A stretch of 64,000 bases of DNA, taken from Streptomyces sp. P3. GTDB taxonomy: Bacteria; Actinomycetota; Actinomycetes; Streptomycetales; Streptomycetaceae. The notes beneath the pieces were generated by a model. That model ran no database searches. It had not been told where the DNA came from and saw nothing but the letters and a program-made list of their open reading frames with translations. Where the stretch lies: positions 2,170,001 through 2,234,000 of the forward strand of contig NZ_CP028369.1 of NCBI RefSeq assembly GCF_003032475.1, read 5' to 3'. Shown piece after piece: positions 33,303 to 42,379 of this stretch. The position numbers and the translations under genes are program-made. Each line of letters begins with the position of its first letter. Positions within the stretch are counted from its first letter, which is position 1.

Positions 33303-34306
33303 TGACGACGGTCGCCCTCAAGCCCGCCACCATGGCGCAGGCCCTCACGCGCGCGCTCCGTGACGCGATGGCCGCCGACCCGACCGTGCACGTCCTGGGC
33401 GAGGACGTGGGCGCCCTCGGCGGGGTCTTCCGGGTCACCGACGGGCTCGCGAGGGAGTTCGGCGAGGACCGCTGCACGGACACCCCGCTCGCCGAGGCCG
33501 GCATTCTCGGCACCGCTGTCGGCATGGCCATGTACGGGCTGCGCCCGGTCGTGGAGATGCAGTTCGACGCCTTCGCCTATCCGGCGTTCGAGCAGCTCAT
33601 CAGCCATGTCGCCCGCATGCGCAACCGCACCCGCGGCCGGATGCCGCTGCCGATCACCGTCCGCGTTCCCTACGGCGGCGGTATCGGCGGCGTCGAGCAC
33701 CACAGCGACTCCTCCGAGGCGTACTACATCGCGACTCCGGGCCTGCACGTCGTCACGCCCGCCACGGTCGCCGACGCCTACGGTCTGCTGCGCGCCGCCA
33801 TCGCCTCCGACGACCCGGTCGTCTTCCTCGAACCCAAGCGCCTGTACTGGTCCAAGGACTCGTGGAACCCGCAGGAACCGCAGTCCGTCGAGCCGATCGG
33901 GCGCGCGGTCGTGCGGCGGCCGGGCCGCAGCGCGACCCTGATCACGTACGGGCCGTCGGTTCCGGTCTGTCTCGAGGCCGCCGAGGCGGCGCGGGCCGAG
34001 GGCTGGGACCTCGAGGTCGTCGATCTGCGCTCCCTGGTGCCCTTCGACGACGAGACGGTCGCCGCGTCGGTGCGGCGCACCGGCCGCGCGGTCGTCGTCC
34101 ACGAGTCGGGCTCCTTCGGCGGCCCCGGCGGAGAGATCGCGGCCCGCGTCACCGAGCGCTGCTTCCACCACCTGGAGGCGCCGGTGCTGCGCGTCGCCGG
34201 GTTCGACCTGCCGTATCCGCCGCCGATGCTGGAGCGCCACCACCTGCCCGGCGTCGACCGCATCCTGGACGCCGTGGCGCGGCTGCAGTGGGAGGGCGGG
34301 AACTGA
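33302..34306 (+). CDS. bkdB: Branched-chain alpha-keto acid dehydrogenase E1 beta subunit (first operon)
   Basis: The 334-residue beta subunit of E1, which with BkdA forms the alpha2beta2 decarboxylase. Typical motifs are LGEDVGALGGVFRVTDGL, DTPLAEAGILGTAVGMA, RVPYGGGIGGVEHHSDSSEAYY and the C-terminal domain VVVHESGSFGGPGGEIAA. The start overlaps the bkdA stop by one base and its stop overlaps bkdC (TGATG at 34304-34308), so the three are translationally coupled. Confidence 0.93.
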   Translation: MTTVALKPATMAQALTRALRDAMAADPTVHVLGEDVGALGGVFRVTDGLAREFGEDRCTDTPLAEAGILGTAVGMAMYGLRPVVEMQFDAFAYPAFEQLISHVARMRNRTRGRMPLPITVRVPYGGGIGGVEHHSDSSEAYYIATPGLHVVTPATVADAYGLLRAAIASDDPVVFLEPKRLYWSKDSWNPQEPQSVEPIGRAVVRRPGRSATLITYGPSVPVCLEAAEAARAEGWDLEVVDLRSLVPFDDETVAASVRRTGRAVVVHESGSFGGPGGEIAARVTERCFHHLEAPVLRVAGFDLPYPPPMLERHHLPGVDRILDAVARLQWEGGN

Positions 34307-35772
34307 TGGCACAGGTACTGGAGTTCAAGCTGCCCGACCTCGGAGAAGGGCTCACCGAGGCGGAGATCGTCCGTTGGCTGGTCCAGGTCGGCGACGTGGT
34401 CGCCGTCGACCAGCCGGTCGTCGAGGTCGAGACGGCCAAGGCGATGGTCGAGGTGCCCTGCCCGTACGGCGGCGTGGTCACGGCCCGCTTCGGCGAGGAG
34501 GGCACGGAACTGCCCGTCGGCGCGCCGCTGATCACGGTCGCGGTCGGCGCCCCCGCGTCCGGCGACGCGCTCGGACCCGCCGGCCCGGCCGGACGGGGTG
34601 GGCCGGCCGAGGGCTCGGGCAACGTGCTGGTGGGTTACGGCACCTCAGAGGCCCCGGCACGGCGCAGGCGGGTGCGGCCGGTCCAGCCCACTCCGCCGAC
34701 CGCGTCCCCGGCGACGAGGCCGGCCGCCGCTCCGCCGACGGCGCACGACCCCTCGCGGGCCGCGACGACGACTCCGGTGGCGAAGCCGCACGCCCTGTCC
34801 CACGCCGCTCCGGCTCCCGTGGCTGTGCCGGTCGAGGCCGGTACCGTCGGCGCACCGCACACGGCGTCCGACGGCCCCGTCCCCGTGATCTCCCCGCTGG
34901 TGCGTCGCCTCGCGCGGGAGAACGGCCTGGATCTGCGGCAGCTCACCGGGTCCGGACCCGAGGGATTGATCCTGCGGGCCGATGTGGAGAACGCCCTGCG
35001 CGCTCCCACCGCACCGGTCGGCTCCCGCGCCGCGCGGCCCGTGCCGGACACCGTCGTGACGCCCGTCGCGGGCGTCACCGCCGACGGCCGCCGTATCCCT
35101 CTCAAGGGCGTCCGGGGCGCCGTCGCCGACAAACTCTCCCGCAGCCGGCACGAGATCCCCGACGCCACCTGCTGGGTGGACGCCGACGCGACGGAACTGA
35201 TGCGCGCCCGCGCCGCCATGAACGCGGCCGGCGGACCGAAGATCTCGCTCCTCGCGCTGCTCGCCCGGATCTGCACCGCGGCCCTGGCGCGGTTCCCCGA
35301 GCTCAACTCCAGCGTCGACACGGCGGCCCGCGAGATCGTCCAGTTCGACCACGTCCACCTCGGGTTCGCCGCGCAGACCGAGCGCGGACTCGTCGTACCG
35401 GTCGTCCGCGACGCACACGCCCGGGACGCCGAGGGCCTCACCGCGGAGTTCGCCCGGCTCACCGAGGCCGGCCGCGCCGGACGCCTCACTCCGGGCGACC
35501 TGACCGGCGGCACCTTCACGCTGAACAACTACGGCGTGTTCGGCGTCGACGGATCCACGCCGATCGTGAACCACCCCGAGGCGGCCATGCTCGGCGTCGG
35601 CCGGATCGTGCCCAAGCCATGGGTGCACGAGGGCGAACTGGCCGTGCGCCAGGTCGTCCAGCTCTCGCTCACCTTCGACCACCGGGTGTGCGACGGAGGC
35701 ACGGCGGGTGGATTTCTGCGCCACGTGGCGGACTGCGTGGAACAGCCGGCGGTGCTGCTGCGCACGCTGTGA
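34306..35772 (+). CDS. bkdC: Dihydrolipoamide acyltransferase E2 subunit (first operon)
   Basis: Core acyltransferase that moves the branched acyl group to CoA. The 488 residues have one N-terminal lipoyl domain (lipoyl Lys45 in VETAKAMVEV), a Pro/Ala/Thr-rich linker, a peripheral subunit-binding domain (ISPLVRRLARENGLDLRQLTGSGPEGLILRADV region), and a catalytic domain ending in the FDHRVCDGG (HxxxDG) motif. ATG 34306 overlaps the bkdB stop. No E3 lipoamide dehydrogenase is in the window; it must be shared from elsewhere. Confidence 0.93.
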   Translation: MAQVLEFKLPDLGEGLTEAEIVRWLVQVGDVVAVDQPVVEVETAKAMVEVPCPYGGVVTARFGEEGTELPVGAPLITVAVGAPASGDALGPAGPAGRGGPAEGSGNVLVGYGTSEAPARRRRVRPVQPTPPTASPATRPAAAPPTAHDPSRAATTTPVAKPHALSHAAPAPVAVPVEAGTVGAPHTASDGPVPVISPLVRRLARENGLDLRQLTGSGPEGLILRADVENALRAPTAPVGSRAARPVPDTVVTPVAGVTADGRRIPLKGVRGAVADKLSRSRHEIPDATCWVDADATELMRARAAMNAAGGPKISLLALLARICTAALARFPELNSSVDTAAREIVQFDHVHLGFAAQTERGLVVPVVRDAHARDAEGLTAEFARLTEAGRAGRLTPGDLTGGTFTLNNYGVFGVDGSTPIVNHPEAAMLGVGRIVPKPWVHEGELAVRQVVQLSLTFDHRVCDGGTAGGFLRHVADCVEQPAVLLRTL

Positions 35773-35844
35773 TCCCGGACGGGCCCACGCGGTCCCGGTG
35801 ATCCAGGGGAACCGGATGCCCGGAGCGGGCCGCATACTCGTGGG

Positions 35845-36780
35845 GTGACCTCGAACGAGTCCGTCGTCTACGACGCCGTGGTGCTGGCCGGCGGCGGCGC
35901 CCGCAGGCTGGGCGGCGCCGACAAACCGGGTGTGCTGGTGGGTGGGCGCGCGCTGCTGGACCGGGTGCTCGGAGCCTGCGTCGACGCGCGCGCCACCGTC
36001 GTCGTCGCCGAGCACCGCCCCACCGCCCGGCCGGTGCGCTGGGCGCGCGAGGACCCGCCCGGGGCGGGCCCCGTCGCCGCGCTCGACGCCGGGCTGCGCC
36101 ACACCGCGGCGGACGACGTCCTCGTCCTGTCCGCCGATCTGCCGTTCCTCACCGCGGACACCGTGCGCCGGCTGCTGACCGCCCTGCGCACCGGAACGGG
36201 CGAGGGCGTGCTGCTCACCGACGGCGACGGCCATGAGCAGCCGCTCGTCGCCGCGTACCGTACGGCGGCGCTCCGCCGCGAACTGGCGGTGCTCACCGCC
36301 GACCGGGGCGGCCTCGCCGGGCTGCCCCTGCGCCGGCTGACCGCCGGGCTCGAACTCACCCACGTCCCCGACCCCGTCGCGTCGTTCGACTGCGACACCT
36401 GGGACGACATCGCCTCCGCCAGGGCACGGATCAGGGAGCATGGCCACGTGTTGGACGAATGGATCTCCGCAGTCAAGGACGAACTGGGCATCGACCTCGA
36501 CGTCGACACCGGCGTGCTGCTCGACCTCGCGCGGGACGCCGCGCACGGGGTGGCCCGGCCCGCGGCCCCGCTGACCACTTTCCTGGTCGGCTACGCGGCC
36601 GCGCAGGCCCAGGGCGGACCCGAGGCCGTCGCCGAAGCCGCCCGCAAGGCTGCCGCGCTCGCGCTGCGCTGGGCCCAGGAGGCCGAGCAGGACCGAGCCG
36701 CAGAACCCGCCGGCCCGGAACCCGCCGGCGCGGAACCCACCGGCTCGGAAAGCAACCGCTCCCGGCCGGACGCCGGATGA
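35845..36780 (+). CDS. MobA-like nucleotidyltransferase fused to a DUF6457 domain
   Basis: Probable molybdenum-cofactor guanylyl- or cytidylyltransferase. The N-terminal part (about 1-195) has the NTP-transferase signature VVLAGGGARRLGGADKPGV and a DLPFL metal motif (LSADLPFLT). A C-terminal DUF6457 domain (about 205-290, LDEWISAVKDELGIDLDVD) is fused, and the tail has EPAG-type repeats. GTG 35845 is the first start. Its stop overlaps the moeA start (ATGA), linking it to cofactor insertion. Confidence 0.85.
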   Translation: MTSNESVVYDAVVLAGGGARRLGGADKPGVLVGGRALLDRVLGACVDARATVVVAEHRPTARPVRWAREDPPGAGPVAALDAGLRHTAADDVLVLSADLPFLTADTVRRLLTALRTGTGEGVLLTDGDGHEQPLVAAYRTAALRRELAVLTADRGGLAGLPLRRLTAGLELTHVPDPVASFDCDTWDDIASARARIREHGHVLDEWISAVKDELGIDLDVDTGVLLDLARDAAHGVARPAAPLTTFLVGYAAAQAQGGPEAVAEAARKAAALALRWAQEAEQDRAAEPAGPEPAGAEPTGSESNRSRPDAG

Positions 36781-38177
36781 CCCCCGGCGGCACGGGACAG
36801 GGCCTCGACGCCGAGGACCTCGACGTCGAGGAGGCGCTCGCCCTCGTGAAGGACGGCAACAGCCCCGCCCGCCCGACCGGCGACCACGGTCCGGGACGGC
36901 GTGCGAGCGAGGGTGCCCCGCCGTCGCGCACCCCGGAGACGGGCCGTGGGGCCGCCGCACAGGAGCGCCGCCACCGGGCGACCCTCTGGCCCGAGGCCCG
37001 CGCGATCGCCGCCCGGGCGGCAGGATCCCGCGCCGCCCGCCGCGCTCCCGTCTCGGTGACCCTCGGCGACGCCCTCGGCCTCGTCCTCGCGGCCCCGCTG
37101 ACCGCCCTCACCGACCTGCCCTCGTTCGACACCTCGGCGATGGACGGGTGGGCGGTCGCCGGTCCCGGTCCCTGGCACGTCCGGGACGAGGGCGTGCTGG
37201 CCGGAAGCGCGGCCCCCGCGCCCCTCGCCGACGGAGAGGCCGTCCGGATCGCCACCGGCGCCCGGATCCCCCCGGACACCACCGCCGTGCTGCGCAGCGA
37301 GCACGGCCGCACCGACGACAACGGCCGGCTGCACCCCACCCGCGAGATGCAGCACGGCCAGGACATCCGGCCGCGGGGCCAGGAGTGCCGCAGCGGGGAC
37401 CAGCTGCTGCTCGCCGGAGCGGTGGTGACGCCGGCCGTGCTCGGTCTCGCCGCGGCCGCCGGATACGACACGCTGACCGTCGTCCCCCGGCCCCGGGTCG
37501 AGGTGCTCGTCCTCGGCGACGAACTGCTCGCCGAGGGCCGCCCGCGCGACGGACTCATCCGGGACGCGCTCGGCCCGATGCTGCCCCCGTGGCTGCGGGG
37601 GCTCGGCGCCGATGTCGTCGCCGTGCGCAGGCTCGGCGACGACGCGAAGGCCCTGCACAAGGCGGTCACCGGTTCGAGCGCCGACCTGATCGTCACCACC
37701 GGAGGCACTGCCGCGGGGCCCGTCGACCATGTGCACCCCACACTGCGCCGTATCGACGCCGAGCTTCTCGTCGACGGCGTGAAGGTGCGCCCCGGCCACC
37801 CCATGCTGCTGGCCCGTACCAAGGAAGACCAGTACCTCGTCGGGCTGCCCGGCAACCCCCTCGCGGCCGTCTCCGGCCTGCTCACACTGGCGGAGCCGCT
37901 GTTGCGGGCCCTGGCCGCCCGCCCTGCGCCCGAGCCGTACGCGCTGCCGTTGCGGGAGACGGTGCACGGGCATCCGCACGACACCCGGCTCGTCCCGGTG
38001 TCCCTGCGGGCCGACCACGTCATGCCGCTGCACTACAACGGGCCGGCCATGCTGCGCGGCATCGCGGCGGCCGATGCCCTCGCCATCGTGCCGCCGGGTG
38101 GTGCGCGGGCAGGTCAGGAGGCCGAACTCCTCGACCTGCCGTGGGCGGCGGCCGGGGTCGGCGCCTGTTTCACGTGA
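36777..38177 (+). CDS. moeA: Molybdopterin molybdotransferase MoeA
   Basis: Inserts molybdate into adenylylated molybdopterin. The 466 residues include SFDTSAMDGWAV, ATGARIPPDT, VLVLGDEL, and a variant of the usual TTGGTGxGxxD loop, here TTGGTAAGPVDHV; the VGLPGNPLAA motif follows. The N-terminus is about 60 residues longer than in E. coli and disordered. ATG 36777 overlaps the previous stop. The last codons TGT-TTC-ACG-TGA lie within a parS palindrome, so the C-terminus is fixed by the centromere site. Confidence 0.88.
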   Translation: MTPGGTGQGLDAEDLDVEEALALVKDGNSPARPTGDHGPGRRASEGAPPSRTPETGRGAAAQERRHRATLWPEARAIAARAAGSRAARRAPVSVTLGDALGLVLAAPLTALTDLPSFDTSAMDGWAVAGPGPWHVRDEGVLAGSAAPAPLADGEAVRIATGARIPPDTTAVLRSEHGRTDDNGRLHPTREMQHGQDIRPRGQECRSGDQLLLAGAVVTPAVLGLAAAAGYDTLTVVPRPRVEVLVLGDELLAEGRPRDGLIRDALGPMLPPWLRGLGADVVAVRRLGDDAKALHKAVTGSSADLIVTTGGTAAGPVDHVHPTLRRIDAELLVDGVKVRPGHPMLLARTKEDQYLVGLPGNPLAAVSGLLTLAEPLLRALAARPAPEPYALPLRETVHGHPHDTRLVPVSLRADHVMPLHYNGPAMLRGIAAADALAIVPPGGARAGQEAELLDLPWAAAGVGACFT

Positions 38178-38202
38178 AACCGGCGGTGTTTCACGTGAAA
38201 CT
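38166..38202. other. parS: Twin parS sites at the junction of convergent genes
   Basis: Two copies of the GTTTCACGTGAAAC parS core lie at 38166-38181 (TGTTTCACGTGAAACC) and 38187-38202 (TGTTTCACGTGAAACT), start-to-start spacing 21 bases, two helical turns. The left site encodes Cys-Phe-Thr-stop of moeA; the right site, read on the other strand, encodes Ser-Phe-Thr-stop of the ion-channel gene. Confidence 0.95.
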
Positions 38203-39321
38203 TTCCTGTTCCTCGGCGGCCGGTGCGGCCCGGCTGACGGTGATCACACGATCCCCCGACTGGAGACGTGCGAGCCGGGGGTCGGCGTAGTCCAGGAACT
38301 GCTTGCCCCGGACGACTGCCACGATCAGGTCCGCGCAGGAGCGCGGCTCCTCTCCCACCTCCGCCTTGGCGACCGGGCGCTCGATGAGGTCCAGGCCGCT
38401 GCCGAGGGTCATCAGGGTCTCCAGCGTCTGGGCCACGGTCGGGCTGACCAGTGACACGCCGAGCAGTCGGCCGGCGGAGCTGGAGCTGGTGACCACGGTG
38501 TCGGCGCCGCTCTGTTTGAGCAGCGGCACGTTCTCGTCCTCGCGGGCCGCGACGACGATCGTGGCGCGCCGGTTGAGCTGGCGGGCGGTCAGGGTGACGA
38601 GGGCCGCGGTGTCGTCGCGCTGAGGGGCCACGATCACCCGTGAGGCATTCTGCACCTCGGCCTTCACCAGGGTCTCCGAGCGGGTCGCGTCCCCCGTCAC
38701 CGACACCAGTCCGTCGTCGCCGGCCGCGAGCGCGGACTTGCGCTGTGCGTCCACGATCACGATGTTCTCCTTGGCGATGCCCTTCCCGACCAGCGTCTGC
38801 ACCGCGTGACGGCCCTTGGTGCCGTAACCGACGACCACGATGTGGCCGCTGGTGCGGACCCGCCAGCGGTGGATGCGGACCTGCTGCCGGGTGCGTTCGG
38901 TGAGTACCTCGAGGGTGGTGCCGACCAGGATGATCAGGAAGAGGACGCGCAGCGGGGTGATGACGAGGATGTTGATGAGCCGGGCCGTGTCACTGACCGG
39001 GGTGATGTCGCCGTAGCCGGTGGTGGAGAGCGTGACGGTGGCGTAGTAGGCGGCGTCCAGGAGGCTCACGGAGCCGTCCGAGTTGTCGTTGTAGCCGTCG
39101 TGGTCGGCGTAGACGATCAGTGTGGTGATCGCGAGCACCAGCAGGGCGACGCTGAGGCGGCGCAGCACCTGCAACAGCGGGGGTGCGCCGATCCGTACGG
39201 GCATCGTGATGGAGCGGCCCGCCTCGGCGTCGTCCCGGGCCTCGGTGTGTGAGCGGTACCAGAGGGATCTGAAGAGGGACAGCCTGACCGGACGTGCCGG
39301 CGGTCGTTCGTGGTCCTTCAA
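38191..39321 (-). CDS. Potassium-channel-like membrane protein with RCK (TrkA-N) domain
   Basis: Predicted ligand-gated K+ channel. From TTG 39321 (site GGGGGCACGGG) the 376 residues have two membrane helices around a pore loop with the selectivity filter TTGYGDI, followed by a TrkA-N/RCK domain (VVVGYGTKGRHAVQTL) and a TrkA-C domain. The frame is open further upstream but that part is the shadow of the divergent RCK gene. It ends in SFT-stop inside a parS site. The divergent neighbour encodes a close paralogue of its cytoplasmic half. Confidence 0.87.
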   Translation of the reverse strand: MKDHERPPARPVRLSLFRSLWYRSHTEARDDAEAGRSITMPVRIGAPPLLQVLRRLSVALLVLAITTLIVYADHDGYNDNSDGSVSLLDAAYYATVTLSTTGYGDITPVSDTARLINILVITPLRVLFLIILVGTTLEVLTERTRQQVRIHRWRVRTSGHIVVVGYGTKGRHAVQTLVGKGIAKENIVIVDAQRKSALAAGDDGLVSVTGDATRSETLVKAEVQNASRVIVAPQRDDTAALVTLTARQLNRRATIVVAAREDENVPLLKQSGADTVVTSSSSAGRLLGVSLVSPTVAQTLETLMTLGSGLDLIERPVAKAEVGEEPRSCADLIVAVVRGKQFLDYADPRLARLQSGDRVITVSRAAPAAEEQESFT

Positions 39322-39336
39322 CCCGTGCCCCCTGTG

Positions 39337-40140
39337 ATGGTGATCCGAACGGTGGGCACCATGGTTCCCGGCGGGCCGGTGCCCGTCATGCTGCAACACG
39401 TGTCCATGAGCCCGCAGATGTCCATGATCCCGGAGGTCCCCTTGCGCGACCACACTGTCGTCGTCGGCTTCGGAACGAAGGGGCGGTCCGCGATCCGGAC
39501 GGCCTGTGCCTCCGGGCTGCGCAAGGAGCAGGTCGTGGTGATCGACCCGAGCGTGAAGGTGATCGACGCGGCCCGGGCCGAGGGCTACGAGGGCGTCGTC
39601 GGCGACGCCACGCGCAGCGACGTGCTGCGGCGGGCGGAGGTGCAGCGGGCGGGGCGCATCGTCATCGCGACCCAGCGCGACGACACGGCCGTGCTGGTGG
39701 CGCTGACGGCCCGGCAGCTCAATCCCGGGGCGAAGATCGTGGCGGCGGTCCGTGAGGAGGAGAACGCGCCGCTGCTCCGGCAGTCCGGCGCCGACGAGGT
39801 CATCACCAGTGCCGGGGCGGCCGGCCGGCTGCTCGGCCTGTCCGTGCTCAGCCCGGCGGCGGGCAGCGTCATGGAGGACCTCATCCGGCAGGGCGACGGG
39901 CTCGACCTCGTGGAACGACCCGTCACCAAGGCCGAGGTGGGCCGGGGGCCGCGGGAGACGGCCGACCTGGTGGTGAGCGTCGTCCGCGGCCACCGGGTGC
40001 TCGCCTACGACGATCCGGCGATCGGGGTGCTGGAGCCGACGGACCGGCTGGTCGCGATCGTGCGGATCGGCCCCGGCCCCGGACGGTCCCCACTCGGACC
40101 GCCGGGTATGCCCGGCGTTCCGCCGCTCCCGCCGGCCTGA
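39337..40140 (+). CDS. TrkA/RCK NAD-binding protein without channel segments
   Basis: Soluble RCK protein, a paralogue of the cytoplasmic half of the divergent channel (compare VVVGFGTKGRSAIRTA, GDATRSDVLRRAEVQ, RDDTAVLVALTARQLN). It probably senses nucleotides and could assemble with the channel or another transporter. From ATG 39337 the product has 267 residues; the first about 35 are Met/Val/Pro-rich and not conserved, so starts at 39361, 39388 or later are possible. No membrane segment is seen. The tail is Pro/Gly-rich. The start region nearly abuts the divergent TTG at 39321, so their promoters must lie within each other's coding DNA. Confidence 0.8.
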   Translation: MVIRTVGTMVPGGPVPVMLQHVSMSPQMSMIPEVPLRDHTVVVGFGTKGRSAIRTACASGLRKEQVVVIDPSVKVIDAARAEGYEGVVGDATRSDVLRRAEVQRAGRIVIATQRDDTAVLVALTARQLNPGAKIVAAVREEENAPLLRQSGADEVITSAGAAGRLLGLSVLSPAAGSVMEDLIRQGDGLDLVERPVTKAEVGRGPRETADLVVSVVRGHRVLAYDDPAIGVLEPTDRLVAIVRIGPGPGRSPLGPPGMPGVPPLPPA

Positions 40141-40253
40141 GGCGGGCCGGCGGGAACGGCGGGCCGGCGAGCCACGCGCCGGTCGCGGGGCCGTGCTGCT
40201 GCCGCGGGTCTGTGGTGCTGCCTGGGGCCGCGGACTTCGGTGAGGCGGGATGT

Positions 40254-40355
40254 GCCGGGGCCGAGGGCCAGGGTCGTAGCGGGAGGCGCCGGGGCCGACG
40301 GCCGGGGTCGTAGCGGGAGGCGCCGGGGCCGACGGCCGGGGTCGTAGCGGGCTTG
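40254..40355. repeat. Three tandem 34-bp repeats
   Basis: Units begin GCCGGGGCCGA at 40254, 40288 and 40322; the second and third are nearly identical, the first differs at a few bases and the third diverges at its last bases. They lie in the 40141-40363 gap between the stops of the RCK gene and the ABC permease. No gene is seen there. Confidence 0.85.
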
Positions 40356-40363
40356 GGGCCGCG

Positions 40364-41212
40364 CTACTTGCGGTTGTAGAGCCGCATCGTGACCGGCCCG
40401 AAGACCAGCACGAACAGTCCGGCCCAGCCCAGCGTCCAGGCGATCTCGGCCCCCGGCCAGTCGCCCGCCATCAGGCCGCGCACCGCCGAGGCGAGGTGGG
40501 TGACCGGGCTGTTGTTGACGAACGCCTGCAGCCACCCCGGCATGGTGTGCGGATCGACGAACACGTTGGACAGGAAGGTGAGCGGGAAGATCACCATCAT
40601 GCTGACGCCCATCACCGACTTCTCGGTGCGCAGCAGCAACCCGAACATCGTCCAGATCCACGAGAACGCGAACGAGAAGACGATCAGCAGGGCGATCCCG
40701 GCGACCACTCCCGCGACCCCGCCGTCCGGCCGGTAGCCGAGCACGATGCCCACGGTGAGCATGACCACGGACGCGATCGTGTACCGCAGGGCGTCGCCGA
40801 GCAGATAGCCGACCATCGTCGACGGCCGCCAGATCGGCAGCGACCGGAACCGGTCGAAGACGCCCTTCTCGATGTCGGTGTTCACCGAGACACCCGTGTA
40901 CATCGTGATCATCACGACCGACATCACCAGGATGCCCGGCAGCAGGAACTGGATGTACTTCTCCGGGGAGCCGGCCAGGGCGCCCCCGAAGAGATACGTG
41001 TACATCAGCACCATCATGATCGGGAAAGCGGTCACGTCGAAGAGCTGTTCCGGGACGTGTTTGATCTTGAGGACGGCCCGCCAGCCGAAGGTCAGGGAGG
41101 CGGACAGCGCGCTCGGGCGCGGCGGCCGCTCCTTGGTGACGAGCAGGGCGGCCAGCGACTCGGCGCTGACCGGCGCGAGGTCCTGGACCTCCGCGGTGGT
41201 CGTGGTGCTCAT
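40364..41212 (-). CDS. ABC-2 type transporter permease (DrrB-like)
   Basis: Membrane part of a two-gene exporter. The 282 residues contain six predicted membrane helices in the ABC-2 fold, with the family block [22 protein letters not shown] and [28 protein letters not shown]. It overlaps the ATPase gene by four bases (ATGA). DrrAB-type systems export drugs or lipids; no antibiotic genes are nearby, so the substrate is unknown. Confidence 0.92.
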   Translation of the reverse strand: MSTTTTAEVQDLAPVSAESLAALLVTKERPPRPSALSASLTFGWRAVLKIKHVPEQLFDVTAFPIMMVLMYTYLFGGALAGSPEKYIQFLLPGILVMSVVMITMYTGVSVNTDIEKGVFDRFRSLPIWRPSTMVGYLLGDALRYTIASVVMLTVGIVLGYRPDGGVAGVVAGIALLIVFSFAFSWIWTMFGLLLRTEKSVMGVSMMVIFPLTFLSNVFVDPHTMPGWLQAFVNNSPVTHLASAVRGLMAGDWPGAEIAWTLGWAGLFVLVFGPVTMRLYNRK

Positions 41213-42225
41213 GCCGCCTCCTCGCCTTCCCGGGCCGCCCGGCTGTCGGCGTCGGCCTGTGTGTCGTGTCCGGTGAGGGCGAGGAACACCTCGTCCAGGC
41301 TGGGCTGGCCCAGGGAGAAGTTGTCGACGGTGACGCCGGCCCGGGCGAGTTCGCCGAGGGCCCGGGCGGCCTGTTCGGCGGCGCCGTCCTGCGCGGCGGC
41401 GCTCAGCCGGGCGGTCAGCGCCACGGGGTCCGGCTCGGGCTGGACGTCGGCGTCCAGCGTCAGCCGCAGCACCTGCTCGGCCGTCGCCCGCTGGCCGGCG
41501 TCCCGCAGCCGCAGATGGACGGAGCCGGCGCCGACGGACGCCTTCAGTTCGCCCTTCGTGCCCTCGGCGATGACCCGGCCCCGGTCGATGACGGCGATCC
41601 GGGACGCAAGCTGGTCGGCCTCGTCGAGATACTGCGTGGTCAGCAGCACGGTGGTGCCCTGGGCGACCACCGCCCGCACGATGTCCCAGACCTGGTTGCG
41701 GCTGCGCGGGTCGAGTCCGGTGGTCGGCTCGTCGAGGAAGAGCAGGTCGGGAGTGCTGAGGATGGAGGCGGCGATGTCGATGCGGCGCCGCATGCCGCCC
41801 GAGTAGTGCTTGACCTGCTTCGCGGCGGCCTCCGCGAGCCCGAAGGCCGCCAGGAGCTGGCCGGACCGATCCCGCGCCGCCTTCTTGCCGTGGCCGAGGA
41901 GCCGCCCGAGGAGCACCAGGTTCTCGGTGCCGGTCAGGTCCTCGTCGACGGAGGCGTACTGGCCGGTGAGACTGACCCGGCCGCGTACCTCGTCGGCCTC
42001 GCGGACGACGTCGTGGCCGAAGATCCGGGCCTCACCGCCGTCGGGCCGCAGCAGGGTGGCCAGCATCTTGACGGTGGTGGTCTTGCCGGCGCCGTTCGGG
42101 CCGAGGACGCCGTAGACCGTGCCGGTGGGCACGGCGAGGTCGACGCCGTCCACCGCCCTGGTGTCGCCGAACGTCTTCACCAGGCCCGCGGTCTCGATCG
42201 CCAGGCCGGCGGTGTGATCGCTCAT
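41209..42225 (-). CDS. ABC transporter ATP-binding protein (DrrA-like)
   Basis: ATPase of the exporter. The 338 residues have Walker [10 protein letters not shown], the signature YSGGMRRR, Walker B DLLFLDEP and the DrrA-type C-terminal domain ending near [15 protein letters not shown] 42225 follows AAGGAA; the frame remains open upstream over non-coding DNA. It is divergent from the quinone oxidoreductase gene with a 154-base gap. Confidence 0.94.
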   Translation of the reverse strand: MSDHTAGLAIETAGLVKTFGDTRAVDGVDLAVPTGTVYGVLGPNGAGKTTTVKMLATLLRPDGGEARIFGHDVVREADEVRGRVSLTGQYASVDEDLTGTENLVLLGRLLGHGKKAARDRSGQLLAAFGLAEAAAKQVKHYSGGMRRRIDIAASILSTPDLLFLDEPTTGLDPRSRNQVWDIVRAVVAQGTTVLLTTQYLDEADQLASRIAVIDRGRVIAEGTKGELKASVGAGSVHLRLRDAGQRATAEQVLRLTLDADVQPEPDPVALTARLSAAAQDGAAEQAARALGELARAGVTVDNFSLGQPSLDEVFLALTGHDTQADADSRAAREGEEAA

Positions 42226-42379
42226 GGGGTTCCTTCCGCGTACTCGGCTACGCATGGGGAGACCTTTACCTTCGCCGGAACTCATCGGTGATCGCACGTG
42301 GGTTTTCGCCCGCGCCCCTCTCCGCGGGCCCGCGGACCATGTTCGGAGGAGGGGAAGTGGGGAGGAGTAGCGTCGCCCC

